Made by a program: the position numbers and the translations under genes. The notes under the pieces were generated by a model. That model was not told where the DNA came from and made no database searches. It worked only from the letters and a program-made list of their open reading frames with translations. From assembly GCA_040182905.1 (NCBI GenBank), contig JARQWU010000003.1, forward strand, positions 49,009 to 113,008: 64,000 bases of DNA, in the 5' to 3' direction. Each line of letters begins with the position of its first letter. Within the stretch, counting starts at the first letter, position 1. The stretch comes from Barthelona sp. PAP020. Lineage: Eukaryota > Metamonada: BaSk clade. Of this stretch, positions 38,070-47,237 are shown one piece after another.

Positions 38070-40073
38070 ATGAATTCCATCTTCTCATTGGAAACTCCAT
38101 GTAATGACAATGTATTTGAACAACTCATTGAAACTAAAACCCTTGAAAGCATTCATTTTCGGTTGTTAGAAGAAATAGTCATAGAATCGAAGATAACTGT
38201 TGATGAATTGAAAGAATTGATTGTTTCCATCAATGGAAAATTCTGCAAAGATTTATCAATCACTTTAATGCAACAGATTATTGCAAAAACAACTGAAGTT
38301 GATTGTGAACTTCAGTTATTGTATATGGAATTATTTTCATGTCTATTATCAATTATTACCAAACGAGAACGTTTAAACATTAATTATAATACTGACCTTA
38401 AAAACAAAGTATTGAACATGTTGAAATACAATTTTTTTGAACCTTGTCAAAGATGTTGTATTGAAATTTTATTATTATTTAATGAAAAGCAATATATTAT
38501 AGATGAATTAAAGTTACAAAAATTGAATTCTAAAGGGTTGAGTTCAATTGAAGAAATTTTGTTTTCTTATCGACATGTATTATTAAAAAGTAAAGATACA
38601 ATGATTTTTGATAAAGAATGTTTATTTTGCGAGATAAATGGAAAAGAATTATCAAATTTTAACAACTATTTATTCATAACTAACAAACAATTGAATTTTT
38701 GGATTGAAAAAGAAGTTAAAATTGGTCTAATAAACATTATTTATGATCAACTTTTATTTTTAGAATATTCACATGACGTTGATTTGTGGACATTTAGACT
38801 ACCCAATCCCAACGTAAAATTGTTTGAAGGTGCATTAATGACTATCAAATTACGTTTTCCATCTAAATTTGACTTTAGATTATTGGTTCAAAGTTTCATT
38901 TCTATTCCATCAACAGTTTCAAATGATAACAGAAGAGTTAGTGTGGCTAGATTAGGCGCTGTTACAAATATTGATAAAATTAATCAAAAACGTAACAGAA
39001 TAGATGAGGTTGAGGAGGAATTAAGTATTATGGAATCAGAATCTCATTCTCAAGCCGAAACTGAAGCTAAAAAAGATAGTGAAGAGAATGATATAGCAAA
39101 TGAATCCAATCCTATGAGTTCTCAAAGTCAGAGTCAAGAAGAAGAAGAAGAAGAAGAAGAAGAGAAACAAACAAAAGAAAGAATAACAGAGGAGACAGGT
39201 AAAGAAGAATTGGAAAGAACACCAAAAAGTAGTGTTAAAACAAAACTGAATTTCACAACCAGTTCTTCAAAGAAAAATACGCCAAAATTGAGAAATAGTC
39301 CGAAAACTATGGTTAATAATCCGAAAAAGAGTCAAACAAACACCAAAATTGACCTTGATAAACCTTCAAAAGAGATCACATCAAAATCAGTTCCTGAAGC
39401 CATTTCTGTTACTCCCAAAAAAGTGTCAAAAAACAGAACCAAACTGGGGGAAAAATCAAAAAAACAGTCCCCACTCAACTCTCTTAATCACAGTGATAAG
39501 AGAAAGAGTCCCCAAATTGCAATAGACAAACAAACAGAACCAAAAAGAGAGCCAAACGAAGATGTCAATGAAAGTGACAGTGAGTTAGATAGTGAGACCG
39601 ATTTGGAATCTGACGTAGAATCTCAAGACTTAATGCAGAACGTTATGAGTACCATGATTGTAGAGTACAAAAAACAAGTCGAAATAATGGAATCTAAATT
39701 GAACAAGAACATAGAAAAGCTGAAAAAAGAGTTCAGCAGTTCTGAAAATGAATTTCGAAAAGAATGCGCTCTTTCTATTGAGACCTTCAAGGCTTCTCAA
39801 GGGAAGAGTTACCAGAGTAATTTAAAATCAATTGAAAAGCTTGAAAAAAATGTTGATGACCTCAAAAGTAGTTGTGAAAAGTTAAAGAAAGATTTAAAAG
39901 ACCATCAAACTGTTGAATTAAAGAAGTATGAAGCAAAGATATCGCAATTAGAAAATGACAAAAGTGTGGTTTCTGATGAATTCAATAAAAAATTGAAAAA
40001 ACTTGTCAATAAACAACACAAATTTGAAAAAAATCATTCTAAAATGCTGAAATTGACTTCTTTGTTCTCTTGA
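38070..40073 (+). CDS. Possible meiotic chromosome axis protein (SYCP2/Red1-type architecture)
   Basis: 667 aa. Residues ~15-170 form an alpha-helical ARM-like region. Residues ~175-285 look like a beta-rich PH-like domain (CLFCEINGKEL..., LFITNKQLNFWI, DLWTFRLPNPNVKLFE, MTIKLRFP). Residues ~290-530 are disordered, with a poly-Glu run (~350) and many TP/SP sites. Residues ~535-667 are a coiled coil ending in LTSLFS. The order ARM-like, PH/Spt16M-like, disordered linker, C-terminal coiled coil is that of the axis core proteins SYCP2, SYCP2L and Red1. This is architectural resemblance, not clear sequence identity, so the function is inferred. A generic chromatin or cytoskeletal coiled-coil protein is the alternative. 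Confidence 0.4.
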   Translation: MNSIFSLETPCNDNVFEQLIETKTLESIHFRLLEEIVIESKITVDELKELIVSINGKFCKDLSITLMQQIIAKTTEVDCELQLLYMELFSCLLSIITKRERLNINYNTDLKNKVLNMLKYNFFEPCQRCCIEILLLFNEKQYIIDELKLQKLNSKGLSSIEEILFSYRHVLLKSKDTMIFDKECLFCEINGKELSNFNNYLFITNKQLNFWIEKEVKIGLINIIYDQLLFLEYSHDVDLWTFRLPNPNVKLFEGALMTIKLRFPSKFDFRLLVQSFISIPSTVSNDNRRVSVARLGAVTNIDKINQKRNRIDEVEEELSIMESESHSQAETEAKKDSEENDIANESNPMSSQSQSQEEEEEEEEEKQTKERITEETGKEELERTPKSSVKTKLNFTTSSSKKNTPKLRNSPKTMVNNPKKSQTNTKIDLDKPSKEITSKSVPEAISVTPKKVSKNRTKLGEKSKKQSPLNSLNHSDKRKSPQIAIDKQTEPKREPNEDVNESDSELDSETDLESDVESQDLMQNVMSTMIVEYKKQVEIMESKLNKNIEKLKKEFSSSENEFRKECALSIETFKASQGKSYQSNLKSIEKLEKNVDDLKSSCEKLKKDLKDHQTVELKKYEAKISQLENDKSVVSDEFNKKLKKLVNKQHKFEKNHSKMLKLTSLFS

Positions 40074-40427
40074 AGGTCATTTTTATTGTTGCAGTAAATT
40101 CTTAACTATTTTTTTTGTTTATTAAAAAGATATTTAAAAGTTTAATTTCCATTTTTATGACAGAAATCATTTTGTTTATGAAGTCCAGAATTAAAAAATA
40201 AAAAGATTCTTCAAAAAAAAAATATTGATGTGTTTTTCAATGAAGGTATTCAAAAAATGTTGAATATCATTTCAACTTTTAAAAATGTTTTCTAATAAAA
40301 TTTATTCTATTTCAATAAGTGTCAGACAAAAATAAATGAAGATTGATTGAATATTGACAAAATTACAAAATAAATTTTTGTTATTTTTTTACCTCGATCT
40401 AAAACTTCCTTTTTTTTTATTTACAAG
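40074..40427. promoter_or_regulatory. Intergenic region upstream of BiP
   Basis: 354 bp of AT-rich sequence that must hold the BiP promoter. A T9 tract at 40410-40418 lies 9 nt before the start codon. No stress-response element I could name is visible. Confidence 0.4.
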
Positions 40428-42377
40428 ATGAAATTATTCATTTTTTCAATACTATTATTATTAGGAATAGTATTTTCGGCCAATGAAGACAGACCTGAGT
40501 GGCCTGTTATTGGTATTGATTTAGGTACAACATATTCTTGTGTTGGTGTTTATACCAAACAAGGTATGGTTGAAATAATTGCCAATGATCAGGGTTCACG
40601 AATCACACCATCTTATGTCGCCTTTTCTGAAGGTGAAAGATTGGTTGGTGAAGCAGCCAAATTTCAGGCTTCTTCAAATCCTACAAACACATTTTATGAC
40701 ATTAAACGTATTATTGGTTTAGCATATGACAATCCTGTTGCTCAATCTGAATTCAAGAGATTTTCTTACAAGGTTAAGAACAAAAACAACAGACCTTTTG
40801 TTATTCAAGAGAAAAGAGAACTGGCTCCTGAAGAAATTTCAGCCATGGTTTTATCAAAAATGAAATCTATTGCTGAAGAATATTTGGGTCAAGATGTTAA
40901 GAATGCAGTTGTTACTGTACCTGCCTATTTCAATGATGCTCAACGTCAAGCAACTAAGGATGCAGGTGCAATCGCTGGTTTAAATGTTGTACGTATATTG
41001 AATGAACCAACCGCTGCAGCACTTGCCTATGGGTTAAATAAGAAGTCAAACGATAAAGATGAAATCAATATTCTTGTATATGACCTTGGTGGAGGTACTT
41101 TTGATGTTTCTTTATTGGCTATTGATACAGATGGTGTTTTTGAAGTTTTAGCAACTGCTGGTGATACTCATTTAGGTGGTGAAGACTTTGATCAAAGAGT
41201 TGTTGAATATTTTGTTCGTAGATTCCAAAAGAAACATAACATTGATCTTCGTAAGGACAATAGAGCTATGCATTTATTAAAGCGTGAAGCTGAAATGGTC
41301 AAGAGAGCTCTTTCAACTAAATTCCAAGAACGTGTTGAAATCGAAAATATATATGAAGGAATCGACTTTTCTGAATCTTTAACACGTACCAAATTTGAAG
41401 AATTAAACAAAGATTTGTTTAAGAAGACTATTGCCCCTGTAAAACGTGTTTTAGAGGATGCTGGTTTGGATATTGATGAAGTTGATGAAATTGTTTTAGT
41501 AGGTGGTTCTACTCGTATTCCTAAGGTACAAGAACTGATCAAAGAGTATTTTGAAGGTAAAGAACCAACAAATTCTATCAATCCTGATGAAGCTGTTGCT
41601 TACGGAGCTGCAGTTCAAGGAGCCATTCTTTCTGGTTATGGTTTTGACAACATTGTTTTATTGGATGTTACTCCATTGACTTTAGGTATTGAAACAGCTG
41701 GTGGTGTTATGACAAAACTGATCACTCGTGGATCTGTTGTTCCAACCAAGAAATCTCAAGTTTTCTCCACATATGCAGATCAACAAACATCAGTTTTGAT
41801 TCAAGTATTTGAAGGTGAACGTGCCATGACAAAGGATAACCATTTGTTGGGTAAGTTTGAACTCACTGGAATTCCTGCAGCACCTCGTGGTGTCCCACAA
41901 ATTGAAGTTGCTTTTGAAGTTGACAAGAATGGTATTTTACACGTTAAAGCTACTGATAAAGGTACTGGTAATTCTAATGATATCGTTATTACAAATGACC
42001 AAGGTCGTCTTTCAAAGGAAGAAATTGAACGTATGATTGAAGAGGAAGAACTTTATAAAGAGGAAGATGAAAAGCTTCGTCAACAAGTTGAATCCAAGAA
42101 CGGTTTAGAAACATATGTTTACAATATGAGAAACCAATTAGATGATGAAGAGGGACTTGGTTCTAAGATTGATGCTTCTGAGAAGGAAAAACTTTCAGAA
42201 ACCATTAATGACGCCATTGATTGGTTGAATGAACATTTGAATGAAGACAAGGATATGTATGATGATAAGAAGAAAGAACTTGAAGGAATATTCAATCCTA
42301 TTATCACTAAGATTTATGGTTCTCAAGAGATGCCTCAACAAGATCAAGGTTCTTATGAAGGTTATGACGAATTATAA
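40428..42377 (+). CDS. BIP: ER chaperone BiP (HSP70 family)
   Basis: ER-lumenal HSP70 of 649 aa. A signal peptide (residues 1-~17, [17 protein letters not shown]) precedes the ATPase start [14 protein letters not shown]. Other family signatures are [14 protein letters not shown] and [16 protein letters not shown]. The linker and substrate-binding domain follow ([20 protein letters not shown]). The C-terminus is YDEL, a variant of the K/HDEL retention signal. Length matches BiP of other eukaryotes (about 650). Codon use is moderately biased, fitting high expression. Confidence 0.97.
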   Translation: MKLFIFSILLLLGIVFSANEDRPEWPVIGIDLGTTYSCVGVYTKQGMVEIIANDQGSRITPSYVAFSEGERLVGEAAKFQASSNPTNTFYDIKRIIGLAYDNPVAQSEFKRFSYKVKNKNNRPFVIQEKRELAPEEISAMVLSKMKSIAEEYLGQDVKNAVVTVPAYFNDAQRQATKDAGAIAGLNVVRILNEPTAAALAYGLNKKSNDKDEINILVYDLGGGTFDVSLLAIDTDGVFEVLATAGDTHLGGEDFDQRVVEYFVRRFQKKHNIDLRKDNRAMHLLKREAEMVKRALSTKFQERVEIENIYEGIDFSESLTRTKFEELNKDLFKKTIAPVKRVLEDAGLDIDEVDEIVLVGGSTRIPKVQELIKEYFEGKEPTNSINPDEAVAYGAAVQGAILSGYGFDNIVLLDVTPLTLGIETAGGVMTKLITRGSVVPTKKSQVFSTYADQQTSVLIQVFEGERAMTKDNHLLGKFELTGIPAAPRGVPQIEVAFEVDKNGILHVKATDKGTGNSNDIVITNDQGRLSKEEIERMIEEEELYKEEDEKLRQQVESKNGLETYVYNMRNQLDDEEGLGSKIDASEKEKLSETINDAIDWLNEHLNEDKDMYDDKKKELEGIFNPIITKIYGSQEMPQQDQGSYEGYDEL

Positions 42378-42510
42378 TAATAAATCTGTTGTTTTATTTT
42401 TATTGCTTTGCTAATGTTGTTTTTTGGCCATTTCATTTGGGAAATACAGTAACAGTAAAATTATGAATGAAAAGAAGAAATTGTATACATGATTTATGTG
42501 AGGAATACAG

Positions 42511-44331
42511 TTAATTAATTTCTTTGTTTAATTCTTGAATATCTGCAGCCAAAAAGGCAACACATTGTGAAAAAGTGATATATTCCACACTATGAGGGTT
42601 TATTTGATTCAAAATTTCGGCACATTCAACTTCAAGTCTACTAGGAGTTAACAATCTCAACAGATCCAAAAATCCTTTGTCATTTATTTTTCCAATATTC
42701 TGTACATCTATTTCTCTAAATATTTCGACAAACTTTTCCAAAAATTTTAAATGTTTTTGTAAATTGAAATCCAACAAGATTTCAATGAAAGATTTAAAGC
42801 TTATTCTCTGTTTTACAGCATCTGGTTGCAAACTAATGAGTATTTCTTCATCAATTGGCACGTTATTATCTCTTAAAGTCTCAAATCTTAATCTTTCTGC
42901 TGGTGTTAATTCTTTTCCTTGAGGAGTTTCTTTTAATATTTGTTCCCTGACTTTTCGGATTAAAATCAAGAATGTGTCCTTGTCATATAAGGCTTTCAAT
43001 ATTTCTAACCATTGTTTTTCCTGTAATATTGACGTTTTGATGTGATTCAAGGATTCAATTACTTTTGCTTCTGGTAGATTAGGAGACTCTGTACGTATAA
43101 GCGATTTGAGAATTTGATCGACTATCTCTTCTAATTTGCTTTGTAAAATCACAAAGTTCTCATCAATATTATTCTCTAAAATATTTAAGAAGACTTTAAT
43201 GAAGTTAGATTCGCTAGCATATTCCTTTAAACTGTTAGAAAACGTTCTCAACTTGGTTTTCACAATCATTCTATCACCAAAGTTCTTAATCAAATAACTC
43301 ATGATGAACTCTCGTAGGGTTTCGTGTGATTTCTTCTTCGTGTCCATCAAGTCATCAAAATATCGTTTTTCAATGTAAATATTTTGTATCATCTCTTCAG
43401 TCTTGCTGAAAGTATACGTTTTTAGACTCTTTTGAGGTGAAATTGTAACAGGTATGGGTATTGAAGATGAAGAATTAACCTTTACATGTAATGGCGACAA
43501 AGAAAGTGCATTTTCCAGTCTACTCGTAAATGAATCATTGGTTGTGGTATCAGTAAGGCTAAATTCACTCCCATCTCGATTTTTTATCGTGCCACTATTT
43601 GCTAAGTACCCATTAGCATTCAATACATGAGTTGTGAAATCATGACGATAGTTCTTCGATCTTTCCATTAATAATTGCTGTTCCATTGCTTTTACCTTTT
43701 CTTTTAAATCAACAATCTCATTGTCCTTAGCATTTAGCTGAGTTTCAAAGTTTTCAACATCAATAGAATGTTCTTCTTGCAAAACTTCAGCTGCTTTCAA
43801 CAACTCATTTGTTTCCTTTTCAATCATTTCGTTCTTTCCTTTCAACTCTTGCAATCTACTATTAAACAACGTGTACAACTTGATCATGAAAGGCTTGAAT
43901 ATTAAAAATGTTTCTTGAATATTGGTATTAACAGACATTAAATAGCGTTTTAATTCATCAATATTCATGTTTACCATACTTTCAGCAATTTCTTTATCGT
44001 CAGTACAAAGAATTTTTTCAAAACACAAATCATTCAACAAATTAAAAAATTGATGCTTAACAGTGATAAATTCTAACATTCGAAAAAAAGCATTATTTTC
44101 ATTGTCTAAAATATGTTGAAATTTTGCACTTATGTTACAAACACCATTTTCAAAATATTCAGTCATATCTTTTTCTTCATCATCGGTTAATTCTCTTATT
44201 AGTTTTAAAGATTCAAAATGTTCAGCAACAGATTCTATTAAAGCATCATTTTCAGATAAATTTTCTTGTAATTCAAAAAAATCTGTTAATCCTTTCATTA
44301 TCTGTTCATCATTGAATAATTCATTCGTCAT
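42511..44331 (-). CDS. Coiled-coil protein with degenerate EF-hand-like C-terminus
   Basis: 606 aa, first ATG. Residues 1-~150 are helical. A coiled coil spans ~160-225 (KNEMIEKETNELL...VDLKEKVKAMEQQLLME). A helical module (~315-400) with ETLREFIMSYLIKNFGDRMIVKTKLRTF resembles modules in ciliary coiled-coil proteins such as TSNAXIP1. The C-terminal ~90 residues contain two EF-hand-like helix-loop-helix units (FREIDVQNIGKINDKGF and NPHSVEYITFSQ) lacking the acidic residue at loop position 12, so calcium binding is doubtful. Residues ~250-300 are Ser/Thr-rich linker. A flagellar or cytoskeletal role is only a guess. Confidence 0.65.
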   Translation of the reverse strand: MTNELFNDEQIMKGLTDFFELQENLSENDALIESVAEHFESLKLIRELTDDEEKDMTEYFENGVCNISAKFQHILDNENNAFFRMLEFITVKHQFFNLLNDLCFEKILCTDDKEIAESMVNMNIDELKRYLMSVNTNIQETFLIFKPFMIKLYTLFNSRLQELKGKNEMIEKETNELLKAAEVLQEEHSIDVENFETQLNAKDNEIVDLKEKVKAMEQQLLMERSKNYRHDFTTHVLNANGYLANSGTIKNRDGSEFSLTDTTTNDSFTSRLENALSLSPLHVKVNSSSSIPIPVTISPQKSLKTYTFSKTEEMIQNIYIEKRYFDDLMDTKKKSHETLREFIMSYLIKNFGDRMIVKTKLRTFSNSLKEYASESNFIKVFLNILENNIDENFVILQSKLEEIVDQILKSLIRTESPNLPEAKVIESLNHIKTSILQEKQWLEILKALYDKDTFLILIRKVREQILKETPQGKELTPAERLRFETLRDNNVPIDEEILISLQPDAVKQRISFKSFIEILLDFNLQKHLKFLEKFVEIFREIDVQNIGKINDKGFLDLLRLLTPSRLEVECAEILNQINPHSVEYITFSQCVAFLAADIQELNKEIN

Positions 44332-44962
44332 TTCGATATTATTTTCAATTATTGATATATTAGTTTTTAATAAGGTGTTGGAAAAAATATTAAAGCTTTT
44401 TTAATCCAAGATATCTTCATTTTATCTTTGCCTTTTTCCCTCAAAAACCATGTTTTAATTTTTTTAACTGAATATTTTTCGATTTTTTAAATAAACAATG
44501 AAACTTTTAATTAGTTTTTGAAAAAAGTATTCAACCATGAAAAATCAAACATCCTAAAGTGCAATTTATACAGAGGGTAATAATTTTCTTCGATATTCAA
44601 ACAGAAACAGTTCAAGAAAAAATTATGCTGAAAATTCACATTTGCTTTCTTGCCAAAGTTGATCATTTTTTCATGGAATTGAGCTCAAAGTCACTTTACC
44701 AAAAATGATTCCCAAACACAAGAAAAGATCAGTTAATAAATGAGAAAGTTCTCACAAATATCTATTCATGCACATTTTATTGTGACCAATTAATGAATCC
44801 TGTGATAGTACAGTGTTTGGTTAAAATTCCAATCAAGGATGATGAAGAGTTGATCAAAGAGCTCAAAAAAATAGATTCAGCTCAAAAATCTGCTGAAATT
44901 TTCACCAAAAAAAGGAAAAAATTAATAATTAAATAAATTTATGAGTTAAGAAAAAAAAACCC
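44332..44962. other. Intergenic region with a small orphan frame
   Basis: 631 bp between two minus-strand genes. Most is AT-rich filler. Near its right end a plus-strand frame (44709-44936) looks protein-like and is listed separately. Confidence 0.4.
44793..44936 (+). CDS. 47-codon orphan ORF, possible gene fragment
   Basis: The frame is open from 44709, with its first ATG at 44793, and ends at TAA 44934-44936. Upstream of the ATG it reads YSCTFYCDQL and then MNPVIVQC, a Cys pattern faintly like the start of a U-box or RING (C-x-x-C before DPV). It continues with a charged helix (KDDEELIKELKKID) and a basic end. It is too short for a whole RING domain, so it is either a tiny gene or the 3' remnant of one. 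Confidence 0.25.
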   Translation: MNPVIVQCLVKIPIKDDEELIKELKKIDSAQKSAEIFTKKRKKLIIK

Positions 44963-47053
44963 TTATTTCTTCATCTTTAATGGAGAAACAAATCCTTTTC
45001 TACCACTATTTTGACTAGAACTGTTTTTTTTCTTTTGACTAGGTTTGTTTTTTGAAGATTCATTGAATTTGTGTGAATTTTTTTTGTCTTTTGAGTTTGA
45101 ACCATGTTTTCCATTGTGAGAAACAGGGTTTTTAAAACCTTTTCTCTTAAAATTCAAATTTGGTTTCTTAAACCCTTTGTGTCCTTTTTGTTGTTGATTT
45201 CGTTTGGCTTGCTTCTTTTTAAGTTCATCCTTTGGATCAAATGCTTGGAATTGTTGCTTCATATCATGTTCTTCTAAATCCAATTGCTTCCTTATCTTTG
45301 GTGCGTGACCAGAATCATACTCTCTATCATATTCGGAGATTTGGAATTCACTGTCTGCCTTGAGGTCTTCTTTAATCTTCTTTATCTCTTCCTTTTGATG
45401 ATTTTCTACATCATCCCAAACTTCAGTTTCTTCAGCTTTCAATAATTTTGCATTTGGCTTTTTAGATTTCTTTAAAAGTCCAGCTTTTGCTTCTTTTAAC
45501 GTTGCTTTATGTTCATTCTTATTTGGATTGTACTCAAAAGTAGAAACAGAATGTTTTTTGTCATCAATAACGGGTTCCTTTTTGTTCTTTTTCTTTTTAG
45601 AGCTATTTTCCTCAACTTGTTGTTGTTCAGATGTTCTTGTTCTTGTGTTGGTCTTTGTTTTTGTGTTTTTTTTGTTGGAACTGATACTATCTTCATCAAC
45701 ATCATGTTCACCCAAAGTTTCCTTTTCTCCAACAACAGGTTCTTCATTCTTTATCAGTTCAATAAATTGTTGATCTTTTTCATTAGCAGTTGCGTCCATT
45801 GTGTTTAATTCTGTCTCATTAACTAGTTCATCCTCTTCAGCCTTCAGTTTCTTGAGGATACGTTCAGCATCGGAAGAGTCAAGAACCAACCCTTTTTCCT
45901 TATCAAAAATGTGATAACAAAGGATAACTGTCGATTCATCAGCAAATACATCTTTTTTTGCTATCGGACACACTTCTTCATCATCGATTTCAACCCATAT
46001 TCCAGCAGATGAAAAAGCATGGGCATAATAATGTCCACCTCCACGCTCTCCAACATGACATACAGTTGACAATAATTTCCAAGTTGTTGTTTCACCATCA
46101 ATCTCAAAAGATATCTCTTCAGGAAATTCAACATGTTTTTGAAACTTGATAAAGTCCATCAACTCAATATCAAACATAAAACGTTTAAAATTAAAACAAA
46201 GTATACCTTTTGGAAGCTTAGAAAACTCACAAGACTTTATTACAGTCACAGTTTCCTTACACTTCTCGCATTTGTATCCTTCAATTTTCTCGTGAGCAAA
46301 ATGATGATCAATCATGGATTGCAAGTTACGATTTTTCTTTCCTTTGGGAATTTGTAGTTCTAAATTTATAAATCGCTCAGGACGTGTAGTAATATGCCCA
46401 CAATCAGAACAAGTGAATTTATTCAACACTCTTCCAGCCATTAATTGAGGTAAAACTGATGTATCTGCTAATTCCATCGAAAGCATCTTACGTTTATTCT
46501 CAAGCAGATGATTTTCCCAAGAATCAATCAATCCCAAAAAAAACTCGTGTGCATCTTCTTGTGAAAAAGCTGTAAAATTGGGACATATATTTTGAACGTT
46601 TTTGATGTAATTTAATGTGTTAAAAGGCTTATTTTTCCTTTGAATATGTTTTAATGCATGAAAATATTCAATAAAAGAGTTAAATTTGTTGTTACTATTT
46701 TTTTGATATTCAAATAATTGAAACATATTATAAATACTTGGTAAATACGCTAATGCACTAAATACAGAATTCATATAACAATTAACCCCTAAATTCATGA
46801 AACCAGAAAAAGGTGGAATAATTTTTTTCCATTGAAGTAATGTTTGAATTTTATTTGGATCAAATAAGTATTTAATTTCTTGTTTTCCTTCTTCATTACT
46901 CTTATTATCACTATTTTCAATGGAACTTTCATACTTTTCAAAGATTTTTTCATTTTCATTGTCACAATCTTTGGATGAAATAAAATTTAATCTCCTAGGT
47001 AATACCTCTTCAGATATATCAACCAAATCCTTAATATCAACAACTGTGGGCAT
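44963..47053 (-). CDS. Ubiquitin carboxyl-terminal hydrolase, USP36/42-like
   Basis: A cysteine deubiquitinase of 696 aa. The catalytic domain spans ~83-377: Cys box NLGVNCYMNSV with C92, QEDAHEFF at 165-172, zinc-ribbon cysteines C215/C218 and C262/C265, His box GGGHYYAHAF with H341, and acidic box WVEIDDEEV with D357/D358. All catalytic residues are present. The C-terminal ~150 residues are Lys/Asn/Gly-rich (KGFKKPNLNFKRKGFKNP), as in nucleolar USP36 and its yeast counterpart Ubp10. Nucleolar function, such as stabilising ribosome-biogenesis factors, is therefore inferred. The middle (~380-550) is charged and disordered. Confidence 0.88.
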   Translation of the reverse strand: MPTVVDIKDLVDISEEVLPRRLNFISSKDCDNENEKIFEKYESSIENSDNKSNEEGKQEIKYLFDPNKIQTLLQWKKIIPPFSGFMNLGVNCYMNSVFSALAYLPSIYNMFQLFEYQKNSNNKFNSFIEYFHALKHIQRKNKPFNTLNYIKNVQNICPNFTAFSQEDAHEFFLGLIDSWENHLLENKRKMLSMELADTSVLPQLMAGRVLNKFTCSDCGHITTRPERFINLELQIPKGKKNRNLQSMIDHHFAHEKIEGYKCEKCKETVTVIKSCEFSKLPKGILCFNFKRFMFDIELMDFIKFQKHVEFPEEISFEIDGETTTWKLLSTVCHVGERGGGHYYAHAFSSAGIWVEIDDEEVCPIAKKDVFADESTVILCYHIFDKEKGLVLDSSDAERILKKLKAEEDELVNETELNTMDATANEKDQQFIELIKNEEPVVGEKETLGEHDVDEDSISSNKKNTKTKTNTRTRTSEQQQVEENSSKKKKNKKEPVIDDKKHSVSTFEYNPNKNEHKATLKEAKAGLLKKSKKPNAKLLKAEETEVWDDVENHQKEEIKKIKEDLKADSEFQISEYDREYDSGHAPKIRKQLDLEEHDMKQQFQAFDPKDELKKKQAKRNQQQKGHKGFKKPNLNFKRKGFKNPVSHNGKHGSNSKDKKNSHKFNESSKNKPSQKKKNSSSQNSGRKGFVSPLKMKK

Positions 47054-47237
47054 TCGAAAATAAATGAATTAAATGAATAATAAAAATTCGTTTTCCAAAA
47101 AAGAGTTTTTTATCTTCTTCTTATAATCAGTTTAATCACTCAATTTTTGAAATAAAATAACAGAATATTGATCCAAATAAAATAAATAATTGATTAATTA
47201 ATATTTCTTTACAAAATAGCCCTGCTTTTTTTCTTTC

